Assembly: GCA_932521035.1 (NCBI GenBank)
Contig: OW051495.1
Coordinates: 8,308,001-8,372,000, forward strand
From: Oscheius dolichura
Taxonomy: Eukaryota; Nematoda; Chromadorea; Rhabditida; Rhabditidae
Length of the DNA: 64,000 nucleotides
Reading direction: 5' to 3'
Shown: positions 38,720 to 51,861 of the stretch, piece by piece
Position numbering within the stretch: position 1 is the first letter of the stretch
Layout of the letters: each line of letters starts with the position of its first letter
The notes under the pieces: model-generated
What the model was told of the DNA's origin: nothing
What the model saw: only the letters and a program-made list of their open reading frames with translations
Databases searched by the model: none
Made by a program: the position numbers and the translations under genes

Positions 38720-41476
38720 GTGCAGATAGGTGCAAAATATGGTTTGCTCGCCTTTTGAACATAGGTTGTAGTTTTCCTTTTGGGACTCGAGAGCATTTTA
38801 TAACAACCACCGTAAATCTCCCGGAACAACCCTTCTTTCAGTATTTCTTTTTCATTCGGGGAAGCTTTTTTTACTATGGTTATTTCTCAAGTTTTAAAGT
38901 AAACTTTCCAGCCCTCCAATCTGGAAAATAAACCCTATTCTGACCTCAATTTACCACGTCTGAAAACATATATTGTCTCCTGTTGCCCAAATATTCCAAA
39001 AATTCGTAAACATTTATATATTCTGTCACGTAATTTTTGATTTTCTGAGGAAGGTGTAGAATCACGTGAAAGGGCGTAAGGGTACTTGATTCAATGTTCC
39101 TTGTCCTCTCGTAGAATTTGAGACATTTTGGGACAATGAGCCGGATTCAGATAAGTCCTCTTTTACTTGTTTTCGAGCTGGAGAAGAGCGGGTCTTAGGT
39201 CTCTCTATCAGAGCATAAGAAAATCCAATTCTGTAATCGGAAGACTGCCAGCAGGGAAGAGGAAGAGCGGGAGGGTCTCTCCCTCTCCTGTGTCCTTTTC
39301 TTCCTGCAATTCTATTAAATTGGCTGCTGCTCCACTATAGAGACCCCCTCCTCCTCCTTCCTGGTATCAGACAGCATCTATTCCATAGCCAGCCCCGGCT
39401 GAATAATTTCCAGCTGGCAAAGATTCTCCTTGATTAAACACCCTCTCACGCCTTGCTCTAAATACGTGACTTTTCCCGGCTGCCCTGTTTAATTTTGCTT
39501 TTTAGCTAATTGTTTCCTTATTCGATGATCACCGCTGTTTGATTAAAACAACGGCCCTGAGGAGAGGAGGGAGGGAGAAAATTTACATGTTTCCACGAGG
39601 CTTTTATCCACCAATCCGAACTAAGGAACAAAGTCCACTTTTTAAATCCTCTCTCCCTAAAAATGTTCACGGATTACTGTAACCCTCGAGTGATTCTGAG
39701 ATCTAGTGGGAGACACCCCCCGCGGCACTGGTCGATTCTTACAGAGACCGGCTCTTACACAATTTGCAGGCTTGTGACACTCTCTTTTTCCCAAAAAAGG
39801 ATCATTAAATTACTGTAGGCATTTCCCCCGCACCGCTTTTAATCCAGTCCGAGTAGTTGATCTTTATTTTCCCGGGCAAAACGAAATCAAATCCAATTTG
39901 GTCGGTAACGAGCCCAAGCAGGTCAGCCAACTGCCCCCCTCATTAAATGACCAGTACAGTTTTAATCCTAGTGGCCAAAAACTTCCACTTCCTTCCCCTT
40001 TTGGCCCTCAACCGCTCTCGACCGATCGGAGACAAACACTCGTCTTCATTCTTATTGCTCCGTCTGGATGAGGAACAAAAAACTGAATCGCGGGGCGAAC
40101 ATCCATTTCAGGCGGTTTAATTTGACTTTTTACCTATGGGATCGGCTCAGTTGGCTTTCCGCGACGTCCGTCGTTCTCTCTTCCGCTCTCAATATTCCAC
40201 TCTCTAAAAAGGGGTAAGAATATCCCAAAACGACTTTCAGTAGTGATTTGATTATGGTGAGAGGATTGGAGGGTCAAAAGCTGCCCGCACCCGTTCTTTA
40301 AAACTCTTTAAAACCGAAATAAAGCCACAACCAGACAACTAGGCCGTTTTCTCCCTGCATCCCTTGTTTCCTCCTCCATACACTCCTCTTCCTCCCCAAA
40401 AAACGAAGAGTTCCTTCACCCCTCAAATCAGACAACATTGCCACACGTCTTCTTCGTATTTTCAAGCGTGTAATTTTATCAACCCGCTCTGCTCTGCTCT
40501 CTCCTTCTCTACAGAGTGAGCTGCTGCTGCCAATTGGGTTTTTGCTCAAGTTTCTGATTTTCAAGTGTTTGGATTTTTCTCCAGTTTGGTCTTATTAGGC
40601 TATTATTGCTTTAGAGAGATTCTACGCGACCACACATGTGACAGAAAAACAAGTGTTTACTTTTAGAAACTCCTTTTTGAATTAATTTAACACTTCCCGT
40701 CATCGTCACAAGTTTGCAGCCTTCTCGGTCGCCTGTGTCTATATTAGGGCTATTTCCTTTGCTAAACGCGTGCCGCTTCGTCTTGGGACCTCTCTGCTGT
40801 ATTACTGTACTGTATTACTGTGCTGTATTAATATAGTATGCTTAGTCTGAAGCAGACTGACATCACCGTAGTCAACAATAGTTTGCAGTTTCAGGCGTTT
40901 TTTTCTAATAATTGTATCTCGTTTCCCTGAGCAAAGAGTACCTTTTTGCCCTTTTCCTCAACTCAAACTTTCAACTGCCGTTCAATTATGGAGATTGTGA
41001 ATTATTACCTCTTCCGTTCAGCACGTTTCTGCTCCTGACCTTCGCCATTACTAGTTCCTGCTTTATTCCTATTCCTTTTCTTCTTCTTGTCAGTACTAGA
41101 CCATTAGGAGGGAAGGATGTTTTTACCTATTCCCCATGAGGAATTACTTCTATCCTTTTCACTTGATTAAACACTATCCTCTTTTTGTTCAAAGGAATTA
41201 CAGTAGCGGAAAATTTAATAGGCAGCGGGGGTGGAGGAACACTATGATATCCTTTCATCCATTTCTGCCTGATTATACTCCTTTTCAAGATTTCCATTCA
41301 AGACCCATATACTTTGATCCTCCGAAAAGTTTCCTGGTCAACTGGCCTATTTTCGTCCACTGGGGTTCCCTTCCGAGAGATTTCTGCGTACCTAGAAATA
41401 TGAAGCCAAAAAATGAGTTTTAAACCGCTTTGTTAGAGAGAAATTGGGATTAATGGAACCGTTTCCAATAATGGGC
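38720..41476. other. Gene-poor region
   Basis: AT-rich and pyrimidine-rich stretches with scattered TTACTGTA motifs (39672, 39811, 40801). The frames at 40298-40564 and 41136-41423 lack splice partners and domains. Nothing called. Confidence 0.4.
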
Positions 41477-41484
41477 AAATTAAT

Positions 41485-41926
41485 GGGACGGCCAAGCTCC
41501 GGCCGAAACTGTTGTGGAAACGGTCGTTTCGAAAATGATGGTCGTTTCGAAAATGGCCGAAACAAAAACGACCCGTTTCGGACGAATTTTTTTGCAATTT
41601 TGCGTGACGTTGTAAAATTCCACCAATATTGCTAAAATGCTCTATTGGTGGCATTTTACGTTATTCTTCATCTTTTTGATGTTCTTTTACTAGAAGAGTG
41701 TCTCACATAAGTTAGGCAACACAAAGAATAAGGAAAACTGATAAATATAAGCTGTAATTGATTTTTTACAAAGTCACGCAAAATTGCAGAAAAATTCGTC
41801 CGAAACGGGTCGTTTTCGTTTCGGCCGTGGTACGAAGCGGCCGTTGATAATTATGGCCGCGGTCATCATATCGCGTTTTCAAATCATCAGTGGTCATTTC
41901 AGTTTCGGCCGGAGCTTGGCCGTCCC
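41485..41926. mobile_element. 442-bp non-autonomous DNA transposon, hAT-like
   Basis: Ends GGGACGGCCAAGCTCCGGCC and its reverse complement form terminal inverted repeats of about 27 bp (through CGAAACTG). The flanks carry a perfect 8-bp duplication AAATTAAT (41477-41484 and 41927-41934). Subterminal repeats GGTCGTTTCGAAAATG occur twice on the left, and ACGACCCGTTTCGGACGAAT recurs inverted on the right. The 8-bp duplication suggests mobilisation by an hAT-type transposase. No coding capacity. Confidence 0.8.
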
Positions 41927-41934
41927 AAATTAAT

Positions 41935-44900
41935 GAATCCAAGCGTAGTGAACGTTCAAAATACTCTAGAGCAGATCAAAGACGACAATTTGATCCGGTG
42001 GCGGCCGCATCAACCCGCCCCTGTCCTCCACCCACATCATCCAAATCAAACACACTTTTGAGGAGCCTCTCTCTCCTTAAAATAGAATCCCATACACGTT
42101 AATCTCATCGTTTTGCCCTCGGGGCCGTCGCCTCTGCCTCTAAGTAATGTGTGTGCCCATTGTTCTCTCTCTCGCTTGCTCATCTCGTTCAATGGTCCAG
42201 TCTATCGCGTGAAGGTGATTTCACGAGAGGGACGTGAAAGGAAGGATGAGGGAGACCGGGGGATGTGGAAGAATAATGCAAAGCTCGCCATTTGTGATGG
42301 GGTCTCTTCACACCCTCGCCTCCTCAATTTATCTCTTTATTTATTGGTCAGGGATGCTTATTTTCCCGTACTTTAGATACTTTCCGCTTATTAGTTTTGC
42401 CAACTTGCAGGGAGACGGGGAAAACCTAATTTATTACAGCGGGTAAAAGGTTAGTAGAAGAGAGAACGCTAGAAATACACGGATCTAACACCAAATTTGG
42501 AGGCTGCTGTCTATTTTTCCTCAAATTCTCGAAAGAACAGAGAATACCGGGTATTTTTCTGAAAATAGGTGAGATGCGAGGGCGGCAGGATCATCTTTCA
42601 GTAAGCAGTTGAAACTTATGACTGACCCTCCTTGTTTATCGTGTCTCAGGTCCAGGTGACCTATTTTTTCTGGAAAACTTTGTCTGTCTGGATTTTCTAC
42701 CTCTTTATTTCCATGAAACCTCTGTCTCACCTCTACAATCTTCCTATTGGAGACCTGAAGGGACCAGTGATCGTGCCCACCTTTTGCCCTTACCTTTGGA
42801 GAACTCCGGAAGTAATTTTAGATGAGAAGAAGGGCTAAGGAGCTTCCTAGAAAAGCTCTAAGCGGCTTAGCATTCCCAGGTTTTTATGAGCAATACTGGG
42901 CCAGTGGAAAGAGCAAGGGCTAAAAATCCCTCCCAGCTTGAGAGATACTTGATATTGTCTTCTTTTCTTCCATTCCTTCCGTGCATATCAAGCTACCACT
43001 TCCTTCTTCTCCGACTACTTTTCACTAGCCTTTGGCGGTTTCCCAAAAGAAAAACAGGAAGGAGAAGAACGTGTGAACGTGTCATCTAAAAGAGCCGTTT
43101 GAGCCATCTGTTGAGCTGGTTATAAAACTACGGCGAGGGAAAAAAGCATTTGGTCCTGGCCGGAAAACGAGCCATTTTCTATGACGGATAAAATAAACCA
43201 CGCTCTTGCTCTTTTCTCTCTGTCAATGCAAATCTCATTGTTTCAGCCACCATGTGGTAGAGGGGGGAGAAACTACTCGATTAGGTGGAACGGGTGGACC
43301 AGGAACTCTTTTTGCTCTTTTTAGCCAAAAATCGGGGCTTGTTTCGTGTTTTTTTTTTTTTTGGGGGGGGGGGGGGGGGGGGCAAGACCAAAACAGCGCT
43401 AGCTGTATACATCCCAATTTAAGAATTACGTATCTCTTTTGGGCTTCTTCCTTTTCCGCCCCTATCCGCCGTGCAAGGCTTACCCAAAAATAAGGTTTGC
43501 ATAAATTTAAAGCATTTCAATCAGCATTTTTTGTGAGAGCAAACGCCGGATCAAAGTAGCTCAAACAATAAGTTTTACTCCTCTCGCTGTTGGTTGCGTT
43601 ATTGCGTGCAAAGTTCTTTTCGGCGCCGAAAAACGTGCACTTCCCCCCATTTACCCATATCCATCATTTTGCGGAAAGGCCGCTTTGCCTTTCTGGAAAA
43701 CTTCAAAAAGGTGTCGGATTTTATTTCCTGAAAGGGAAAACCTTCACTTTTTCCAGGGGAACTGGTTAGAACCCGGTAACTCCGAGTCCAACAACTTGGC
43801 CCCTCTGTTTCCCTTTGAACCTCCCTAGAATCCAGAAAAAAAATCTGCGTGTTCCGTACCCTATCCAATTTCTCCTACGTCAATTCGCACACTTCTTGAT
43901 CCCTGGTCAAAATTCTAACCCTTGGACTTTTGTTCTTCCCTCTTTCCCGGGGGTTCTCTAGAAATCGGGTCCAATGGTCCAATATTGTTATGCTGTTTGT
44001 TTTCCAGTCATTTTTCCGCCTTTGAGCTTTGTTTCATTCTCGCCCAATAAAAAGCGAGTTCAATTTCATTTTGTCCCCGTCCTAATGGACCTATCGCGTG
44101 CTACCTCGCACCTCTTTCGGTTTTGTTTTGATCAGGGGGGAGAAACATAGCGCCAAGCTATTAGCTGACGGGAAGAAGCATTTCTCTGTACTTTCTGTAC
44201 TTTAGCGCAGCTCTTTTTCGATTAATAGATGTTCCCCAATTCTCATGTTTTCTTTAAAAATACCCCCTTGCGGACGGACGCCCCCACCCGGGGTCCTCCC
44301 AGATATATTCTACGCTCTCTCTAAACTTCTCGCCCCACTGATTGCAACCGGCCATTCGAGATGATTTATCATGTCCGAACTTAAAACAACTGTTTGTTTT
44401 TCAGCCCTGGAGGTGATGGGCAACCAACGGGCAACCAGGCTTTTACAGCGAATGGCAGCGGATTGGCCAGTCGTCATTTCTTCTCTCTCCTCTCTAGTCT
44501 AAAAGGCTATTAATCATCGCCGAACCTATCACCTCCATTTTTCAAGCGGGCAGTTTTTTTCTCATCTCATTGTGTCCCCCCTAGAATACACCAAACAGCT
44601 GTCTCAAGGTGGGAAGAGAGGAAAGAGAGATCGGATGCGAGAGAGGGACGCGGATGCACCAGGTGTGGGAAGTCGCTTCGTCAAATTACAAGTGTTTCTT
44701 CGTAGTTTTAACACTTTCCGCGCGCCGTAGGGGATCAAAAAGCAAGCAGTTTTTCTGTCATCTTTGAGATTTTGCTTCGAAAAAATACTGTCGGGTCCTG
44801 AAACGATCGCTCGCTGCATCTCAATACGCCATTACATTGACTACAATCTCCTGTTGATGTTAATTTTGAAACACATTTTGCAAGGGCCTTTTTATTTTCT

Positions 44901-45660
44901 GACACCTAGCCGACGGCACCTTTCCCTTAAAGAAATCTTCCCGTGATTGATAACCCAGCTTTTTCGGTTCCGCGTCCTGCAGTAATCTTTTCAAGGACGT
45001 GACAGTTTCTAACAGAACCGACCACTAACTTACATCAACCGTCTGTGGCTCAACTATTTTTCCAACCCCATTACCTCTCTCTGCTCTAAGTTAAACATTG
45101 AATAACATCAATTAACATAATAGAAAACGAGGGAAATGTCTTTTAATAATGCAGCCCTAATGCCCTTGGGAACAATGTGTTCCTGTAAGCAGACTAATCC
45201 TAAAACTTGGACGTACTCGTAGATTTCAATTTTCCACCTGTTTTCCTTCCTCATTCCCCTGTTCCTAATAGACAGAGACCGACAGTTTATCATCTTTTTC
45301 TAAACATCCTTCCGGAAGGGAGAGAACAGCTGGCCAGACAGAAAGAGACCTTCAAAATAAGCTCTGTGGTTCATCACTTTCTAGAATAAAATAAATTCGT
45401 TTTTCCAGCCCTTTAAAGCCCAGCTGGGCTACTTTTTGTTTATTATTGTCTTTTTGCTTCGAGTTTATTGTAGGCTGGAATTTGACAAGAGCAGTAGTTG
45501 ATCAAATTTTGGTGCTCAGCCAGGAGCAGCCCATTTTCCCTTCTTCCATTGCCCTCCACCTTATCTGCCCTTTTCTGTGTCCAGACATCCATTCGTCTCC
45601 GTTTTCGCACTTCTTTCTAGTTAATGTATAAGTATTTTTATCCTTTTCAATTTGAAACCG
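41935..45660. other. Gene-poor region
   Basis: No exon chain found on either strand. It includes a run of 14 T followed by 20 G at 43349-43382. Open frames are short and compositionally biased. Part may be promoter and 5' flank of the GPCR gene that starts at 45677. Confidence 0.4.
43349..43382. repeat. T14-G20 homopolymer run
   Basis: Fourteen T followed directly by twenty G. The G run may form quadruplex structure. The exact length could be an assembly or sequencing artefact. Confidence 0.6.
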
Positions 45661-45676
45661 TCTTCATTTCCAGAAA

Positions 45677-48600
45677 ATGGAGTCAAACGAAACGGAAGAG
45701 CCGTCAATGGATAATCCATGTTTCTTTGAACCGCCACCACTTACAAATATCCGATTTTGGCTGGTCTCCGTCTTCGGCTCTTCAATTTCCATCATCAGTA
45801 TATGCAACAATTTACTTCTATTCTATTTATTTTCAACGAGGCAAGTTTGTCTGAATGGAAACTTGGTGAAGGGGGAAACTGGTATATATCTACATGTTGA
45901 TTGAATTTACTCCTGCCTCTCTCAAAATAAAATACCACAACCACTTTGTTATTGAGTTGGTTAGTGGGGAAAGAGAGGTAACAGCACACGTAACAAATGG
46001 TTCTGGTGGTGGATCCCTAGTTGACAAATTGAAGGGAAGGAGGTGAAGATGGATAAGCGAGGATGTGAAGCAACAATTGATCGGTTCACAGGCCATTTTT
46101 GTCAGGTATTTTACTCGTTAGAGCGAAAAAATTTGGCGTGAAAGTAACGAGGATTTCACCGCCTAAGCCGACCGAGACATTCTTTCGGAAACCCGAAAAG
46201 GAACAACTACGAATAAAACCATCCTCTTGGGTTTCCTGGTTCCCTTCCGCTGCCCTGTTAGTAGTTTGCAAGCTTTTTTATGGCGAAGTGGGCCTCAATT
46301 GCTCCCTGATAGAGACACAATGAGGCAGCTTGTCTGGAATGTTGCAGCAGTCGTAGGGAACTTCCAGAGAAGGTATTCAAATCCAGTCGCGTCGTACAGG
46401 AACTGAAAAACCGATAAACACGTATGGATTACTGTATTTTTCAGAAAGCATCACCGAACAACCCATGACATCTATCTGATGCTCTTGGCTTTCTTTGATA
46501 TTTTCGTCAGCCTGGCTTACATTCTTCTAATGTCAGTCAACGTGGCTTCTGACTACTTTGTTTCTCCTTTTCTGGTCAAAATCTGGTGAGTTTTATACAA
46601 AACTGATCAAAAACCCGCTCCTTTAGGTTTTCCTATATGGTTCCAATGATAACTATCTCCCATATCGCCATGACCTCTTCTTCGTTTTTAATCGTCTGCG
46701 CTTCCTTTGAGCGATATTGTCTGACCCTCAACACGAAGCAGTTGCCATTTGCTCAAAAGTTTGTGCCCCCAGAACTAAAAAAGAGAATTTTACTTCAGGA
46801 ATAGAAAAGGAATTGCAGCGTTTGCTGTCATTATGGGGATTATTAGCAAAGGATCGATGTGTTTTGAATTCCAGGTAGGGTTCTTTTATCTATAAATGAA
46901 ACAATTTCGGGTTTAGTTGCAAACACATGAAGAATGTGAAGAAACCATGGCCTATACCTCCATGAGCTATAGAGATTTCGTCTTTGATACACCTTATAAC
47001 GTTGTCTGGAGGTTTTGGTAAGTTCGTACAATTGGTAAATTTTTCAATTTTGACCACAAAAAGACAAGATCAACTTTTCACCCCGGTCGTATGAGATCGA
47101 ATTTCGAGCTCAGCGGCGAAATGGGCAAAAACTTGGGAAAACCTGGCCAGGAGGTTCAAGAGAAATTTAATTTTTTTTTTGCAATATATCATTTTCTAGG
47201 TACCGTAACTTTGTCACCATCTTCGCTCCCTTCTTCATCCTCGCCTACCTCAATATCCGAATAGTCAACGCCCTGACTGTTCATACCAAATTAACAGTTT
47301 GTCAACTAGCTGGGAATGCAATTCTCGAGCACGCGAAGAGAAAAGTAGGTCTACATTTTTATTTGTCTCTTGAAAAGACCTCTGTCACCTTTGTCACACA
47401 TCAAAAATCACCCTTATGCAGGGCAATTACTGGGATCCCGTCCGCAGAAAGGTAACACACGCTCCTTCTTTAACTCACGGTCTCTGTGACGAGTTTTGCT
47501 ATACTTACGTGCACGTGGTTTTTCTTCACATATTCGTCTTTTTTTCGACTTCTCTCTATTGTTTCGTTTTTGTCTTTTTTTTATCTTCTCTGCATTTTAT
47601 ACTGCATCTACTACTATAGTGCCATGGTTTTCTCTTTTTCACGTACACTTATAATACGATAGGGCATGCTTTTTCTCACCAAATATGTAGAAAATAGAAG
47701 GGATAAAGAGTTGTTTTTAGGCTAATGCGAGAGCAGCTACCAGGACACTGGTTATGGTCGTTTGCTGCTATCTTATTTCTAATATTATCAATGTTATTCT
47801 GACCATTTGGGAGCATGTATACAAGGAGACGCTGCTGAACTACGTTGAGTGAGTAGTGTGATTTCTAGGGATACGAAGGAGACATGGAAGACCCGGGCAT
47901 TACTTTCCATTTTTCCTGTTAAGACCCCGGGACAGGGATGAATTCTGTCCAAAAATTCGGTCGGGTTAATCGTTTCAGATCCCTGGGTTGCCGTTTTCAT
48001 GTGATTCTGTGTGTGTCCGCTAACTTTTAAACCTCCTAGCCAAATCCTTGTTAGACCGTACTTATTGGAGTTTTTCCTTAGCCAGTTTTGAGTCTCCAGA
48101 GCATCTTCAAAAATACCCCGGCTGTCCCTTCCCCCACTTATGCTAAACTTTACACACCTGTCATGTTCTTTTCTCTGTTACATGCGTCTTCCCGTGGTCG
48201 ACAACATGCCGATCCGTGGATCTTGGGGGGCATTTAGTGATCAATGAATAAAACTGCTTGGATAAGTTTCAAGTTTAGAGTCTACGCCATCGCAGTGGAT
48301 ATGGTCTCCCTTCTAACGACTCTCGCCTGTGCCTGTCGTCTTCCCATTTACATTAGCTGTCAGGTCCAACTACGCAATGAGATCTGGGAACTGATTACCA
48401 CATCTTGTAGAGGATGTACAAGTAATGAGTATGAGGTATAAAAAAGCTGTTCCTTTCCTACAGATTTTATCCAGATTGAGACGAAAGAAGGCGAACCCAC
48501 CAGGCGGGACTTTGATATATCTGAAGAATCCAAACAGACGCTACTGGTATGTTTTCTTCCTTTTAGTTTCAATTTTTCTGGCTTATGCTTCTCCAAACCA

Positions 48601-49054
48601 CCATTTTTTTGTTATGATTCAATTAATTTTTCCATTTTAAAGGACACTGCATACAAGCACGTAACCTCCTATGGCACATTGAGCCAAGTTCAAGGTATCG
48701 ATCAGTTAAAAATAGGACGTATCCCCTTCAGTTCCCTATTCATATTTTTTCCTGGGTTTTTTTTCTCTTTCTATGTTTCAAAAAAGCACGATAATCTGAT
48801 TTTGTTAGCAATTTTGGTCCCAACTTCACTAGAAGACCTTTAAAAAGTGGAATTTGCTCGAATCGAGTATCCCCTATATTCAAAGATTACCATACCCGTT
48901 ACCATATTATCTGTCTATCCAGCATCCCCTTTTCATGGCACTATCCCTTTAGGTTCGCTATCCGCTCTATTCTTTCCCTTGACTACAATAATGCCCATTT
49001 TCAGACTCCCGATATCTGGAACATAGAAATGGAGAAGACATTGAAGGAAGATAG
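45677..49054 (+). CDS. Rhodopsin-class neuropeptide receptor (FMRFamide-receptor-like GPCR)
   Basis: Seven-transmembrane receptor. ATG at 45677 follows a TTTCCAG acceptor by three bases, so trans-splicing is likely. Exons (approximate): 45677-45840, 46445-46585, 46626-46758, 46800-46874, 46918-47018, 47200-47344, a 30-nt microexon at 47421-47450, 47721-47849, then exons to the stop at 49054. Helices: SSISIISICNNLLLFYLF, TTHDIYLMLLAFFDIFVSLA, a helix-3 end ASFERYCLT (ERY in place of DRY), FVTIFAPFFILAYLNIRI, TLVMVVCCYLISNIINVILT, LLTTLACACRLPIYI. The tail includes YFIQIETKEGEPTRRDFD. The first intron uses a GC-AG pair. Ligand unknown; neuropeptide sensing is inferred from overall similarity. 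Confidence 0.8.
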
Positions 49055-49311
49055 TGAAACCCTGCTCTAGCTTCATCCCAGCTCACTTTTTTCAATATAT
49101 TCTCCCTAATTACGGTTATTCTCTGTGATAGTTTGAGTAAATCTTCTAAACCTTTTCCCAGCGAAATCCAAAGAAACTGGAATTGAAATAGAGACGGATA
49201 TTGTTGGAAACACTGTCGCACACCTTTCTCCGGGCGGTAGGCCCCGGGGAGTGAAAACCGGGAAGATAATCGCCGGAGGAAAGTAGTGTGTCGAGGAGGT
49301 CACTCTGAGGA

Positions 49312-49319
49312 TATATAAA
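49312..49319 (+). promoter_or_regulatory. TATA box of the GRL gene
   Basis: TATATAAA lies 43 bp upstream of the GRL start codon, consistent with a short 5' UTR. Confidence 0.5.
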
Positions 49320-49361
49320 CCGTCAAGACGGGCTAATCCCTGTCGTATTTTCATCTCTCCG

Positions 49362-49915
49362 ATGTCTCCGAAGATTCTCCTTCTTCTGCTGTGCCTTTTT
49401 GAACTCGGCAACTCTCTTGGCTTTGGTATGGGTGGCGGAGGAGGCGGCTGTGAGTTTTTAAAGGTTTCTGTTTGAAGTGAAAATGTTCTACACAGTTCTA
49501 TTTATATTGTTACCTGTTTTATAGGCTGTTGTGGTGGATGTGGTGGCTGTGGCGGAGGGGGTGGCGGATGTTGCGGAGGTGGAGGTGCTTTCGGTCGCAA
49601 AAAGAGGTACCGTTTTCTTTTCTAAATCTGTACCTACGAGTTTTAAGGTCAACAGACGAGTATGAACACCATCTTACCCAGAGTTCTTCTAAAGACCCAT
49701 CCTGTAACAACGAACACCTCCGAGAATTGATGCAAGAAAATATGGGAGCCGTTTCCAGCCAGTCAGAGGACAAAATCAGCAAGGCCCTTGAATCGGAGTC
49801 GTCGTCCTTCGCTGTGTTATGCTCAAATGATACGATCGCCTTCAAAGCATCTCCTCATATGATTCACTGTACATTGGTTGGAACGGGCCACCAATGTGTA
49901 GCGTTTAGCTTGTGA
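49362..49915 (+). CDS. Secreted Ground-like (GRL) protein
   Basis: Starts MSPKILLLLLCLFELGNSLG, a signal peptide. A Gly/Cys-rich stretch (GGCGGCGGGGGG-type) spans the exon 1/2 junction (intron about 49451-49523). A basic RKKR site follows, a likely furin-type cleavage point, split by the second intron (about 49609-49646). The C-terminal Ground-like domain has SCNNEHLRELMQENM, a central FAVLCSNDTIAFKA core and a Cys pair near HCTLVGTGHQCVAFSL. The arrangement matches the hedgehog-related ground-like family, usually expressed in epidermis or glia and secreted to cuticle or apical matrix. About 130 residues. Confidence 0.88.
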
Positions 49916-50202
49916 TCTCCCTTTGTATTCCTCATATCTTTCATATTAATATTGCCCACAGTTTTAATATAAATTATTTATTTCTTGCGGTTTGTTGAAT
50001 GTTGAAGAAAAGTAACCGAGATCTCCACTATAAGTTTAGTTCACATTTCCATGAAAAGTGCGCTAAAAAGGGTGAACAACCAGAGAACCTGTGGATATCG
50101 AATTTCATCGTAGACGGATGTAGTCTAGCAAGCGTGGGAAATAGGCGGTCAAAAGTCACTCGAAATAGAGCCAAATTTTATTATCCCCGTGCCAAATCAT
50201 TA

Positions 50203-51525
50203 TTAGAATGGTTTAACGGGCGCTGTCTTCAAATCTCCTGGATAGAGAAGCATAAGCAGCGTTGTCAAGCCATTCGCTCCAAAAATGAAGAGGAAGGCGG
50301 CAACGTCGGCTATTTGAGGCCATAGAGTTCCTTTTTCACAGAATCTGCAATTCAGATAAGAAGAATTTGTCTGTCTTGTCCATTTGCCTTCTTTTGAACT
50401 TGGTCATTGGAGAAATTATTGCCATGGCGATGATACAGACGAACATTTCAATCAATAGCCATTTTCCAATTAACGGCAGGTTATTCGATCTGGGAACCTC
50501 TTGTACCAGAATACTCAAGAGGAAGGTTAATCCAAGCAGTCCAGTGACTCCCATAGATATCTAAAAGTTCCCTTTTTTGTCTCCTCTTGAGAAATCCCAA
50601 CCTTCTCTCCGAAGGATAAATTAGAAGGAAGGAGAAGAGCTGCCAGACAAGTAGATGTGATGACAAGCGTCGGTAGGATCATAAAATAAAAGTAGAACTC
50701 GGAATTCCTCTTCAATTTATATGTAATTCTAGTGTTGATAAAAAGGTCTCCATCGTTTGTAGCGTTATAGAATTGAATATCCCATTCTGGTGTTCCCTGA
50801 AATTCTTTTCTCTCGATGATACAAAGATAAAATTACAAGTGTAGTCTGCTTCTTTGGATCGTACACTGGAATGTAGTTCATCTGATTGAAGACGCTCCAT
50901 CCTCCATCCAAATTGATGCCACAAAATTGGGTGTCAAACGGGAACGCGGCTGAAGAAACCGAAGTTATTGTTGTAACCAGAAATTCTTACAAATATCACA
51001 GGTGCAGATAGTATCAAATCGAGCCCTCATGTAGGTAGTGACTGTTCCATCTGGAGTCACCGCTGCATCATCGCTGACAGTATTCTTTTCCAGGAATTTT
51101 ACCTCGACACTAAAAGTACATTTATTATTTTGAACCCTTTAAAGGCGGAGTTATTTTTTTTACCAATTGTAGCAGTAAATCCACGGCAGCCATATCAAGT
51201 TGGTCGGTATTATCACATAATCACTTTTCAGCAGTGCTGGATCGTACGCCAGTCGAGGATCTTTCCACGTCTAAAACGAAATCCATTTTTCTAATTTATA
51301 GTCCCCCCTTACATAATTCATGCAACCCACAAAGCTGACTAACTGCTGGTTTTCTTCAACATTAACCAATATGAAATAAGATGGCTGTATATAGATTGGC
51401 ATAAATTCTCCAGTAACATCGTATGGCGACTCGTCTTTATCGTAGGTACCATTTCCAAATAGTAACTGTTTATAGGTTAATTTAGCTATGGAGAGCACTG
51501 GGAATAGGAGAGGAAAAAGCAGCAT
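50203..51525 (-). CDS. Cys-loop ligand-gated ion channel subunit, nicotinic (cation) type
   Basis: Pentameric channel subunit at the plasma membrane. Start MLLFPLLFPVLSIA (signal peptide). The extracellular domain has NLIWLPWIYCYNW (loop A region) and the Cys-loop CTCDISAFPFDTQFC with 13 residues between the outer Cys. EWDIQFYNATNDG and LKRNSEFYFYFMILP lead to TM1. FGEK joins across a 41-nt intron to TM2, ISMGVTGLLGLTFLLSILVQ. The GEK at the intracellular mouth of TM2 argues for cation selectivity. TM3 and TM4 (IADVAAFLFIFGANGLTTLL) follow, with stop at 50203 and AATAAA about 25 bp beyond. The vicinal Cys pair of alpha subunits is not seen, so this may be a non-alpha or LGC-type subunit. The TM3-TM4 loop is very short. 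Confidence 0.88.
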
Positions 51526-51861
51526 TTATGAAATTACACGAGAGCGGATTGGTCTTTTATTTCCTCGGCGGGGTAAATATAAGCGTAACTCTTTTATGTT
51601 CCTAATTAATGAGCAAACTAGGAAGCAACGTGTAAAAAGGGGATAAGGTAAACGCTGACTGTGAATTAAGTACCACGGGAAGCTAAAAGCACGGGAAGCA
51701 CGGGAAGTTAATTCTCTCTTAAAAGCTACAGAAAGATCATAACTCTCAACAGAGATCGCCTTCCCATTGTTATTTTAGTATTCACTATATTCAAAAAGTC
51801 AAAGACGATTCAGGTGACTCTATTCAATACATTATGCCAACATGTTTTCTGTCGATCGAAG

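Noticed and set aside
41136-41423. 95-residue plus-strand frame
   Set aside because: No signal, domain or splice context. It lies in a gene-poor stretch next to the hAT-like MITE.
46099-46323. 74-residue plus-strand frame
   Set aside because: Lies within the first intron of the GPCR gene. Nothing supports it as an exon.
49999-50325. 108-residue plus-strand frame
   Set aside because: Antisense to the TM4 exon and 3' end of the Cys-loop channel gene, which reads WPQIADVAAFLF on the minus strand.
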